Origin: Lineus longissimus
Taxonomy: Eukaryota > Nemertea > Pilidiophora > Heteronemertea > Lineidae
Direction: 5' to 3'
Assembly (NCBI RefSeq): GCF_910592395.1
Contig: NC_088318.1
Span: 15,006,349-15,070,348 of the forward strand
Length of the DNA: 64,000 nt
Below the pieces are notes generated by a model, which did not search any database, had not been told where the DNA came from, and worked only from the letters and a program-made list of their open reading frames with translations. This document shows positions 62,301 to 64,000 of the stretch, piece after piece. The position numbers and the translations under genes are program-made. Every line of letters begins with the position of its first letter. The first letter of the stretch is position 1.

Positions 62301-62996
62301 TTTTTAGCATATTGTTAGAAATTTTGTTTTCCAATAATCCGTTATGACAGAAATGTAATGACACAGGTTTTTCATTATGTAATCAGTCATTTAAAAAACT
62401 CTTACAAAAACTTTTTCATTGATTTCTAACTTTTACTGAAAAACATCGCCCTAAAATGACAGAACACACAATTAATTCTAAGATCTTTAGTTTTTATTTC
62501 ATCAAAATCGAAGAAGCGATGGTGGAAATATAACAAATAAATGCAATTTTATGGGACGCACTGTGTAGACAACACAATGGTTTGCAATTCCAACAATGGA
62601 ACACACCTATTTACGCCTACTGTTTTGATCTAAGTGCGCTCTCTTAAAATTTCTATATCTAGAGTCCCGATTGGTCGATTTTAATGATCTAAAGACCAAG
62701 ATATTAGAACTTCATGTTTTATCATTCGAATAAAAAACTCCAAAACAATCAGAAATAAAAAACAATTTTTTTTGTGAGGATTTTTTATTTGGCCGATTAC
62801 ATAATGGAAAACTTTTGCAATTACATTCCTGTTCTAGTAGATTAGAAAAAACAATGTCTGACGATATGCTAAAAACCGCATTGAATTTGGTCCATCGGTT
62901 CGAAATATTTAAATTTCTGATACCAGATGCTACGATCTGTGGTTAGAAGGAGGAAAACACACTTACTTGTAGCGGCGGTTGTAGTTGTAGTGGTGG
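11079..62996 (-). CDS. Giant mosaic secreted protein, SCO-spondin/mucin-like, 3' part (51 exons)
   Basis: Fifty-one exons read from 62996 down to the TAA at 11079-11081 splice in one frame, about 21.58 kb and 7,190 codons. Domain order: Thr linkers alternating with six A+B (probably F5/8C-like) modules, two LDLa-like exons and three PPATTTTGA arrays; then VWC, TSP1, TSP1, TIL, a TTTPQGPGGP array, and mixed TSP1/VWC/TIL, ending in a CTCK cystine knot. Totals seen: TSP1 10, VWC 7, TIL 4, LDLa 2, CTCK 1. Family knowledge: this set occurs in SCO-spondin and related VWD/mucin-type proteins that form extracellular fibres or gels through disulfides. Inferred: secreted and heavily O-glycosylated on an estimated 1,900 or more Thr. 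The signal peptide and any VWD domains would lie right of 64000. It could be an SCO-spondin co-orthologue or a lineage-specific mucin. Confidence 0.9.
11790..12200 (+). repeat. Degenerate tandem repeat, three units of about 123-151 bp
   Basis: GGCGGCCATCTTGAAAAT and AACAAAGTCC blocks recur near 11815, 11937 and 12088, each followed by TTTCATG and CTAATTTTC segments. Confidence 0.8.
12391..12878. mobile_element. Long-TIR MITE, truncated and inverted copy
   Basis: Reverse-orientation relative of 62293-62883: shares CTAAAAACCGCATTG at its right end and internal blocks such as ATAAAACACGAAGTTCTAA and CATAAAATTGCATTTATT. The left terminal 60 bp or so is missing. Confidence 0.8.
12955..13080 (-). 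CDS. Giant gene exon 50: CTCK N-half
   Basis: 126 nt, phase 1-1. PVCKAVSKEVNLRDFLSSLQ ... AIVIQECAG, the first half of a C-terminal cystine knot (Cys...Cys...EC-x-G). Confidence 0.88.
13534..13594 (-). CDS. Giant gene exon 49: VWC end
   Basis: 61 nt, phase 0 to 1. MAGTTCCFECKP, the typical CC-x-x-C-x-P close of a VWC. Confidence 0.85.
13913..14017 (-). CDS. Giant gene exon 48: VWC middle
   Basis: 105 nt, phase 0-0. NPCEKYRCSRSKVVKEEDCN ... NKRC, the core of the membrane-distal VWC. Confidence 0.85.
14835..15205. mobile_element. MITE, 371 bp, copy 1
   Basis: Ends AATAGCATTCCGCGAAG ... CTTCGCGGAATGCTATT are perfect 17-bp inverted repeats. Nearly identical to 21972-22342. No ORF. Confidence 0.9.
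15598..17001 (-). mobile_element. PIF/Harbinger DNA transposon with TIRs and CTG target duplication
   Basis: Ends match as inverted repeats GGGCCTGTTTCATAAA / GGACCTGTTTCATAAA (reverse complement of the right end), flanked by CTG at 15595-15597 and 17002-17004. A 3-bp C-W-G target duplication fits PIF/Harbinger. About 1.4 kb, minus-strand transposase, inside the intron between exons 47 and 48 of the giant gene. Confidence 0.88.
15881..16800 (-). pseudogene. HARBI1-like transposase, interrupted by an in-frame stop
   Basis: DDE nuclease with the three catalytic contexts visible: IGSIDGTHCRI, LGDSGYPCKRW and CIIERCNGLLKQRF. The reading frame is continuous from about 16800 but broken by one TAA at 16292-16294 between the first and second Asp motifs. 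Ends in an acidic tail (DSDDDDDDDETSDD). The N-terminus is short and no Myb-like partner ORF is present, so the element is non-autonomous. Confidence 0.88.
17041..17246 (-). CDS. Giant gene exon 47: TIL + VWC start
   Basis: 206 nt, phase 1 to 0. CEDNAEFSEDTQCEDTCTDL ... CKCKRSEGFYRQGDKCVSAA, then CEQCIVDGITYQ starts the last VWC. A Harbinger element ends 40 bp from the donor. Confidence 0.88.
17647..17811 (-). CDS. Giant gene exon 46: TSP1
   Basis: 165 nt, phase 1-1. DCEWGDWEQEGVCSESCGNG, ending CKEKDC. Lys-rich in its second half (KWKRDIKVNKKGSG). Confidence 0.9.
18094..18140 (-). CDS. Giant gene exon 45: VWC C-half
   Basis: 47 nt, phase 2 to 1. CTCVGYEWSCTVESCS. Confidence 0.87.
18494..18642 (-). 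CDS. Giant gene exon 44: TIL C-part + VWC N-half
   Basis: 149 nt, phase 0 to 2. YEHENGTCVPKNECGCEWDS closes the TIL; YYPDGYVLSRVPDSCNN begins a VWC. Confidence 0.9.
18852..18985 (-). CDS. Giant gene exon 43: TIL N-part
   Basis: 134 nt, phase 1 to 0. CLPPRLKDMCVNPCDKTCQH ... CVPDCRCPAGM, a canonical TIL framework. Confidence 0.9.
19369..19719 (-). CDS. Giant gene exon 42: two TSP1 domains
   Basis: 351 nt, phase 1-1. CEWSWLSWSDCKPNCGNNSV ... CNDQKPCKQ, then DCEVSSWSSWTACVYAVNCS ... RCPKTCD. It is the only exon with two TSP1 units; the intron between them may have been lost. Confidence 0.9.
19989..20153 (-). CDS. Giant gene exon 41: TSP1
   Basis: 165 nt, phase 1-1. GPWDTWLQCSAKCGKGKKSR, ending CELEKCP. 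Confidence 0.92.
20624..20676 (-). CDS. Giant gene exon 40: VWC C-half
   Basis: 53 nt, phase 2 to 1. CMCNSDLDITCGLDPSKV. Confidence 0.82.
20900..21690 (+). repeat. Probable dispersed repeat with a short TTAGGG run
   Basis: About 0.8 kb of intron with GTGACCTTGAAAAGTA phrases near 20968 and 21352 and an end rich in GGACGACGAC units before CGCTATCGCTATAGCTCCC. It looks like the 3' end of a transposable element, but no RT or transposase ORF is visible. About 3 telomere-like TTAGGG units at 20993-21011. Confidence 0.45.
21972..22342. mobile_element. MITE, 371 bp, copy 2
   Basis: Same length, orientation and termini as 14835-15205 with only scattered substitutions. It ends 19 bp from the donor of exon 39. 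Confidence 0.9.
22362..22511 (-). CDS. Giant gene exon 39: TSP1 C-half + VWC N-half
   Basis: 150 nt, phase 2-2. NCSKALTRYQECNNRDCVC, then ENGVIYNVAEKFQRPNESCN. The donor lies 19 bp from the end of a MITE insertion (21972-22342). Confidence 0.88.
23016..23094 (-). CDS. Giant gene exon 38: TSP1 N-half
   Basis: 79 nt, phase 1 to 2. DCTYSPWRDWGPCSVTCGTG. Confidence 0.88.
23452..23501 (-). CDS. Giant gene exon 37: VWC C-half
   Basis: 50 nt, phase 2 to 1. CKCDMNGQYVCRKYTCD. Confidence 0.87.
24173..24284 (-). CDS. Giant gene exon 36: TIL C-part + VWC N-half
   Basis: 112 nt, phase 1 to 2. GFVKNDKGECTQECPCYVNG closes the TIL and starts a VWC that ends FPERCEK(C). Confidence 0.87.
24671..24883 (+). 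mobile_element. 5'-truncated SINE sharing the tail of 63078-63416
   Basis: Contains a B-box (GGGTTCGACTCCC), then a different body, then AAAGCGCTTTGAGCGAGACC...GCGCTATATAAA and (TTA)n. The shared tail implies mobilisation by the same LINE. Confidence 0.8.
25239..25382 (-). CDS. Giant gene exon 35: TIL N-part
   Basis: 144 nt, phase 1-1. NCTDLHTVWSNCSNDCTDDW ... ACIPGCRCKK, the cysteine framework of a trypsin-inhibitor-like domain. Confidence 0.87.
25805..25975 (-). CDS. Giant gene exon 34: TSP1
   Basis: 171 nt, phase 1-1. DGGWSTWTPWSECEKDCGGA, ending CNQPDCP. Confidence 0.92.
26364..26516 (-). CDS. Giant gene exon 33: TSP1
   Basis: 153 nt, phase 1-1. CTWNTWTTWSTCTETCGGGN, ending CNEDTCP. 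A textbook TSP1 with two W-x-x-W steps. Confidence 0.92.
27437..27483 (-). CDS. Giant gene exon 32: VWC C-half
   Basis: 47 nt, phase 2 to 1. CTCKDEKLYCDKKNCT. Confidence 0.87.
27772..28029 (-). CDS. Giant gene exon 31: TSP1 C-half + VWC N-half
   Basis: 258 nt, phase 2-2. ECQLGKNNPKQCDGLDKDTQ, then PCTEQVCPCQLD ends the TSP1. A spacer and GDRLLNKNDVIAEGVQIHMN begin a VWC. Confidence 0.88.
28022..28215 (-). repeat. Duplicated acceptor region of exon 31
   Basis: CATTCTCTGGATGGTT...CATGTTACCGAAA occurs at 28024 and again at about 28140, so a second ccagAGAATGC acceptor lies 115 bp upstream. Using it would soon reach a TGA. Confidence 0.8.
28381..28459 (-). CDS. Giant gene exon 30: TSP1 N-half
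   Basis: 79 nt, phase 1 to 2. WRTWSPWSACSAKCGSSTRS. Same length and phases as exon 38. Confidence 0.88.
28801..28850 (-). CDS. Giant gene exon 29: VWC C-half
   Basis: 50 nt, phase 2 to 1. CTCEPNVGMRCKDMNCT completes the VWC begun in exon 28. Confidence 0.88.
29112..29208 (+). repeat. Two poly-G tracts beside the 30-bp array exon
   Basis: G runs of 24 (29112-29135) and 18 (29191-29208) in the intron just 3' of exon 28. Confidence 0.95.
29486..33254 (-). CDS. Giant gene exon 28: TIL domain + TTTPQGPGGP array + VWC start
   Basis: Single 3,769-nt exon, phase 1 to 2. About 50 residues of TIL domain (CSSECPYKCDHIVGSVECVQ ... CRCAEGYLLQDEECVKREEC), a short TTP spacer, then about 114 copies of a ten-residue unit whose fifth position is Gln, Lys or Pro (single-base changes CAA/AAA/CCA). 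The end, NEWVVYDCKN, leads into a VWC split by the next intron. The Gly-Pro-rich unit differs from the arrays of exons 15, 21 and 24, so it arose separately. Confidence 0.92.
29547..33000 (-). repeat. 30-bp coding tandem array (TTTPQGPGGP)
   Basis: About 114 units with an exact 30-bp period: successive 60-base rows of the sequence stay in register for 3.4 kb, so no indel is visible. Differences are point changes, mainly tgt/ttt/tgg at the Gln/Lys/Pro codon and gtg/gtt. Confidence 0.97.
33660..33818 (-). CDS. Giant gene exon 27: TSP1
   Basis: 159 nt, phase 1-1. CDVSSWTEWTACNCSKSIT, ending NEQCDCNK. TSP1 with the usual CSxTC replaced by CNCSKS. Confidence 0.88.
34431..34606 (-). CDS. Giant gene exon 26: VWC C-half + TSP1
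   Basis: 176 nt, phase 2 to 1. CKCEYGDMQCTNTSC completes the VWC; LWSEWSGCSETCGNGTKTRN starts a full TSP1 with W-x-x-W (C-mannosylation motif). Confidence 0.92.
35530..35632 (-). CDS. Giant gene exon 25: Thr linker + VWC N-half
   Basis: 103 nt, phase 1 to 2. TTTVRTTT linker running straight into VCILEGQEYSHGEVIKKDEC, the first half of a VWC domain (C-x4-G-x-x-Y-x-x-GE...C). Confidence 0.85.
35820..40400 (-). repeat. 27-bp coding tandem array, about 168 copies
   Basis: Unit encodes PPATTTTGA. Longer blocks recur inside it: the set of variants around 37380-38040 reappears around 38220-38880 (for example the rare gcccctgacgtgg at about 38030 and 38870), so segments of about 840 bp have themselves duplicated. 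Confidence 0.95.
35820..40424 (-). CDS. Giant gene exon 24: longest PPATTTTGA array exon
   Basis: About 4,605 nt and 168 repeat units, the longest exon in the window. Opens TTTTGPPSGTTTTGAPPVTT. The acceptor (tacaag) is weak. At the 3' end there is no GT donor in a usable phase. The only phase-compatible site is GCAG|gcgcaa, a GC donor; reading on gives about a dozen extra residues and a TGA. The exon end is therefore the least certain junction in the gene. Confidence 0.8.
40739..40907 (-). CDS. Giant gene exon 23: B module
   Basis: 169 nt, phase 0 to 1. DKFVANTNTFTPDQTGS, VKLTFTKSSGQQAMTIKLSV, end FACYEI. Confidence 0.85.
41236..42491. mobile_element. Harbinger-like element with about 60-bp TIRs
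   Basis: 41236 onward (CAATGGGTGAGGTCAGAACT...) is matched almost perfectly by the reverse complement of the sequence ending at 42491, for about 60 bp. Subterminal GTTAACA/AACAGGCTGTTAACA and ACAGATCTGTAAC motifs repeat near both ends. Lies in the intron between exons 22 and 23. A clear target duplication was not found. Confidence 0.85.
41404..42003 (-). pseudogene. Truncated HARBI1-like transposase
   Basis: About 199 residues: N-terminal helical part (FLMYIASGGYYRQIGYAVGK) and the first catalytic region (YIDGVIIRIQRPDHAGNTYF), ending at ISGATHDKTAAE-stop. The GDSxYP and E regions are missing, so it cannot be an active nuclease. Only distantly similar to the copy at 15.9 kb. Confidence 0.85.
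42600..42847 (-). CDS. Giant gene exon 22: A module, short
   Basis: 248 nt, phase 1 to 0. QCTEVNGMSDPAIIP, AITATGV, LRPGGPPFTETQDTLTVSIV, VEVGKIVIVTTNVRSV. It lacks the last 15 or so residues of the other A exons. A 1.26-kb Harbinger element sits in the following intron. Confidence 0.85.
43521..47537 (-). CDS. Giant gene exon 21: PPATTTTGA array exon
   Basis: Single 4,017-nt exon, phase 1-1, with about 148 copies of the 27-bp unit running almost edge to edge, ending PPTTTSVTTH at ACAC|gtatgt. Variation is mostly synonymous (gcg/gca, tcg/tag, gga/ggt); rare changes affect the Gly-Ala-Pro part. Confidence 0.9.
43540..47537 (-). repeat. 27-bp coding tandem array, about 148 copies
   Basis: Same unit as 35820-40400 with a different pattern of variants (cttgttg in place of cctgttg at recurring intervals). 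Confidence 0.95.
47797..47940 (-). CDS. Giant gene exon 20: LDLa-like domain
   Basis: 144 nt, phase 1-1. CIEPDIPAINCSIWFLKKSC, then GEICDGECECDEETWPNCQD and EVDC. Cysteine-rich and acidic like LDLa but with atypical spacing, so a degenerate LDLa is only the likeliest reading. Confidence 0.7.
48152..48269 (-). CDS. Giant gene exon 19: LDL-receptor class A domain
   Basis: 118 nt, phase 0 to 1. TTKCASGTVYCGNNVYECGK then QCDNITDCDNSLDELNC, giving six Cys and the acidic DCDNSLDELNC calcium box of LDLa repeats. Confidence 0.85.
48608..48642 (-). CDS. Giant gene exon 18: Thr/Pro mini-linker
   Basis: 35-nt exon, phase 1 to 0, encoding VTAPTTPTKPT. It is the only linker with a phase 0 end, which matches the phase 0 start of exon 19. 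Confidence 0.75.
48982..49135 (-). CDS. Giant gene exon 17: B module
   Basis: 154 nt, phase 0 to 1. Contains LTGAYIKLSISGDGDD and ends IMACFEGQ. Confidence 0.85.
49345..49670 (-). CDS. Giant gene exon 16: divergent A module, F5/8C-like
   Basis: 326 nt, phase 1 to 0. CVHTVITYSEAAIEVSASSV start, later GIWMPTQNDWIVDKEVYLVY and VVKTIT. The W-x-P...WI pattern resembles F5/8 type C (discoidin) domains, supporting that assignment for the A+B family. Inference. Confidence 0.75.
50482..50551. repeat. Long hairpin in intron
   Basis: 29-bp arms TGTCTGTTGAATGTGCATTA... and their reverse complement with two mismatches, 12-bp loop. Could be a miniature palindromic element. Confidence 0.85.
50628..50777 (-). 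repeat. 74-bp tandem duplication, coding-like fragment
   Basis: Two copies starting GGTGTACNTGCATCGCTATA. On the minus strand both read DNDSxSWYSDA in different frames. It lies in the intron after exon 15. Confidence 0.8.
50815..53247 (-). CDS. Giant gene exon 15: PPATTTTGA array exon
   Basis: Single 2,433-nt exon, phase 1-1. It opens with irregular TTVSTTTTPPTTTP, then about 87 tandem copies of the nine-residue unit, and ends TSAATTT at CAG|gtagaa. Four of nine residues are Thr, flanked by Pro and Ala, which is ideal mucin-type O-glycosylation sequence. Being phase-symmetric it can be skipped or varied in length without frameshift. The other five frames are also largely open, a by-product of the repeat. 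Confidence 0.9.
50850..53190 (-). repeat. 27-bp coding tandem array, about 87 copies
   Basis: Same unit. A long sub-block (about 51360-51960) is repeated at about 51960-52440, visible from the ordered variants gttgttgtt, gtggttgtag, gcttgttg and ctcctgttgtcg. Confidence 0.95.
53722..53884 (-). CDS. Giant gene exon 14: B module
   Basis: 163 nt, phase 0 to 1. VRFLPGVSMTGLKLVITKVA and the end LRLSIEGCFKEL. The LRLSIEGC ending looks especially like the last strand of F5/8 type C domains (LRxExxGC). Confidence 0.85.
54132..54409 (-). CDS. Giant gene exon 13: A module
   Basis: 278 nt, phase 1 to 0. PCDITEGMNNPAKIP start, SIKVTGI strand, LRKGSGDS, SVVTIDIDLGLFPTEVHSLH, end YQTVDK. Pairs with exon 14. 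Confidence 0.85.
54931..54963 (-). CDS. Giant gene exon 12: Thr mini-linker
   Basis: 33-nt phase 1-1 exon encoding PTTTGTTTTP. TTTG foreshadows the array unit TTTTGAPPA. Confidence 0.75.
55237..55275 (-). CDS. Giant gene exon 11: Thr/Pro mini-linker (duplicate copy 1)
   Basis: 39 nt, phase 1-1. It differs from exon 8 by one base, which changes TTTTSPT to TTTASPT. Confidence 0.8.
55821..55986 (-). CDS. Giant gene exon 10: B module (duplicate copy 1)
   Basis: 166 nt, phase 0 to 1. Twin of exon 7, ending VFACFPVKN. Confidence 0.85.
56230..56520. repeat. AT-rich dispersed repeat
   Basis: ACGAATTACAAATTACGAATTAC ends and a GACTGCAAAATGGAA core recur at 58360-58650 (segmental copy) and, rearranged, at about 23740-23850. 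Confidence 0.5.
56746..57035 (-). CDS. Giant gene exon 9: A module (duplicate copy 1)
   Basis: 290 nt, phase 1 to 0. Twin of exon 6. Confidence 0.85.
57367..57405 (-). CDS. Giant gene exon 8: Thr/Pro mini-linker (duplicate copy 2)
   Basis: 39-nt phase 1-1 exon encoding TTAPPTTTTSPT. The APPTTTT core resembles the nine-residue unit of the large arrays. Confidence 0.8.
57951..58116 (-). CDS. Giant gene exon 7: B module (duplicate copy 2)
   Basis: 166 nt, phase 0 to 1. Contains an acidic stretch FDEEEELELKEP, then FTRVIKIIVYQEEPDVAVKF, ending VFACFPVKN. Twin of exon 10. Confidence 0.85.
58876..59165 (-). CDS. Giant gene exon 6: A module (duplicate copy 2)
   Basis: 290 nt, phase 1 to 0. Starts TPVPCKEVEGMSSG and contains ELIITLVEPGELPVEVKKIV and SVKPLDK. 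Exonic sequence is essentially identical to exon 9, 2,130 bp away. Confidence 0.85.
59505..59534 (-). CDS. Giant gene exon 5: Thr mini-linker
   Basis: 30-nt phase 1-1 exon encoding SVSTTTVTT, the same size as exon 1. Confidence 0.75.
60235..60412 (-). CDS. Giant gene exon 4: B module
   Basis: 178 nt, phase 0 to 1. Contains TLVTRITITVFPADESKPFS and ends LFACFEEVT. The closing ACFE motif recurs in the other B exons. Confidence 0.85.
60786..61081 (-). CDS. Giant gene exon 3: A module
   Basis: 296 nt, phase 1 to 0. Starts ENPCLEVDGMTTP and has the shared SITITGA, LRPNPPSSNP and ITITIAF strands, ending KPVGK. It is the first half of a beta-sandwich-like module and pairs with exon 4. Confidence 0.85.
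61757..61804 (-). CDS. Giant gene exon 2: Thr mini-linker
   Basis: 48-nt phase 1-1 exon (ttttag / gtaact) encoding TTPVTTTPFETTTTL. Confidence 0.75.
61980..62155 (+). repeat. 20-bp minisatellite, about nine copies
   Basis: TTCAAAACTTGACTTCGAAA-type units start at 61981, 62001, 62021, 62041, 62061, 62081, 62101 and 62121, then one shortened unit. Variable positions are mostly T/C and A/G. Confidence 0.92.
62293..62883. mobile_element. Long-TIR MITE, 591 bp
   Basis: Both ends begin CAATGCGGTTTTTAGCATAT and continue as imperfect inverted repeats for about 110 bp (through ATTATGTAATC and AAAAAAC). No ORF. Confidence 0.85.
62967..62996 (-). CDS. Giant gene exon 1 (in window): Thr mini-linker
   Basis: 30-nt exon, phase 1 to phase 1, between ttatag and gtaagt. 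Encodes TTTTTTAAT. It matches the other linker exons in size, phase and composition. Upstream exons lie outside the window. Confidence 0.7.
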
Positions 62997-63077
62997 CTAT
63001 AAAAATAAGAAAGTATTGATCAGTCATGTAAATCTAACATGGTCGCAAACATGCTGCTGCTTCATCTCATTTTCTAA

Positions 63078-63416
63078 AGTGGCGCTGTGGTTAGAGCACC
63101 GGGCTCATAATCAGGAGGTCGTGGGTTCGATTTTCGGAAGGGTCACTGCTGTTTCGTCTTTGTGTCTTTGAGCAAGGCACTTAACCCTACTTGCTTCTCT
63201 CCACCCAGGAGTAAATGGGTACCTAGCTGGCAGAGTTGGCACACTATGAATGTCAGTCCTGAGCGCTGTATAGCTGCAGCTCGGATCTGTAATACTCCCA
63301 GAGAGTAGAGCTTGAACCAAGAATGTACAAGCCAATAGCTAGGGGAAATGATGTGAAGCGCTTTGAGCGACTGAAACCAGTTGGATTTAGCGCTATATAA
63401 GTCTCATAATTATTAA
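63078..63416 (+). mobile_element. tRNA-derived SINE
   Basis: Head resembles a degenerate tRNA with A-box (TGGTTAGAGCACC), a CTCATAA anticodon loop (CAT) and B-box (GGGTTCGATTT). The body has GAGCAAGGCACTTAACCC, the 3' tail AAGCGCTTTGAGCG...GCGCTATATAAG and an ATTATT-like end. Internal Pol III promoter implied. Confidence 0.85.
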
Positions 63417-63554
63417 ACCTGATCCAGTAATTACAGCTACGTATATTCCTTAGTTTTTAAGTATCGAATACCCGTCTATATAAGTCTCATAATTATTAAA
63501 CCTGTCCAGTAATTACAGCTATATTCCTTAGTTTTTAAGTATCGAATACCCGTC
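63394..63554 (+). repeat. Tandem duplication of the SINE tail and flank
   Basis: 63394-63476 and 63477-63554 both run TATATAAGTCTCATAATTAT to CGAATACCCGTC, with small deletions in the second copy. Confidence 0.9.
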
Positions 63555-64000
63555 AATTAGTATTTTTGTATTCTGATGAGTGGGAAATAATTAAAAAACA
63601 ACAATTTAATGGTTTAAGCAGCCATGAAGATCACTCAATGACAATAGGTGTTTCTGGCTGACTGCACTAATTTTAGTGATCATTTTTCTGTTCTTGCAGG
63701 TTGTTTTCAACCAAATGAATCAATCTTTCAGGTTTTTTGCAGTGGTTTGTGATCGTGAGATCATACACTTTCAAAAAAGCGTGAAAATCACATTTTATCA
63801 GTCCAAGCTAAAGCTATTTTAGAAATATTAACCTCCAAAATGGAAGCCACATAAAAGAGTAGCAGCCTAATAGCATAAAATATACTGTAAGTTCGTTTTT
63901 CCATAAGTTTTATTTTATCTCTAGATACTTGTGGTAGAGAGAGTAGCCTTGGGGCACTAATTGGCAATTCGTGGTCATGAAAATCCAAATTCGACACCAA

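Noticed and set aside
63081-63150. tRNA-Met(CAT) gene
   Set aside because: Stems are mismatched and the sequence continues into a SINE body and tail, so it is a tRNA-derived SINE head.

Overview
This window is animal nuclear DNA, with intron-rich genes, GT-AG introns, SINEs, MITEs and degenerate PIF/Harbinger transposons. The domain repertoire and the moderate intron sizes suggest a marine invertebrate bilaterian (lophotrochozoan or invertebrate deuterostome). The sequence alone does not let me name the species. All gene models are my own splice-site readings by eye and are not backed by transcripts.

Layout. (1) 106-5179, plus strand: the last seven exons of WDR7 (rabconnectin-3 beta), a V-ATPase regulator, ending in a stop codon. 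The gene starts outside the window. (2) 5180-11078: the interval between two convergent genes. It holds a satellite-like array of roughly 250-bp units at 6412-8590 and no gene I can support. (3) 11079-62996, minus strand: 51 exons of one giant secreted mosaic gene, running to its true stop codon at 11079. The 5' end lies beyond 64000. (4) 63000-64000: a tRNA-derived SINE and unassigned sequence.

The giant gene dominates the window. The 51 exons join with consistent intron phase throughout, giving about 21.58 kb of coding sequence (about 7,190 codons). In protein order: short Thr-rich linker exons alternating with six two-exon modules (called A+B here; probably F5/8C/discoidin-like); two LDL-receptor class A-like exons; three huge exons built from a 27-bp repeat (nine residues, PPATTTTGA; about 87, 148 and 168 copies); a VWC + TSP1 segment; a fourth huge exon with a TIL domain and about 114 copies of a 30-bp repeat (TTTPQGPGGP); then alternating TSP1, TIL and VWC domains; and a complete C-terminal cystine knot (CTCK). 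The LDLa / F5/8C-like / TSP1 / TIL / VWC / CTCK set is that of SCO-spondin-type proteins, fused here with gel-forming-mucin-style PTS regions. The expected role is a secreted, heavily O-glycosylated, disulfide-linked extracellular or mucus protein. That role is inferred.

Two processes shape the locus. Whole exon blocks have duplicated: a nearly identical 2.13-kb tandem copy at 55017-59284, plus older repeats of the TSP1/VWC and TIL/VWC exon sets. Small phase-1/phase-1 Thr linker exons appear to have expanded into kilobase coding satellites. The introns carry two broken HARBI1-type transposases, two copies of a 371-bp MITE, two opposed copies of a long-TIR MITE, two SINEs sharing a 3' tail, and a 20-bp minisatellite.
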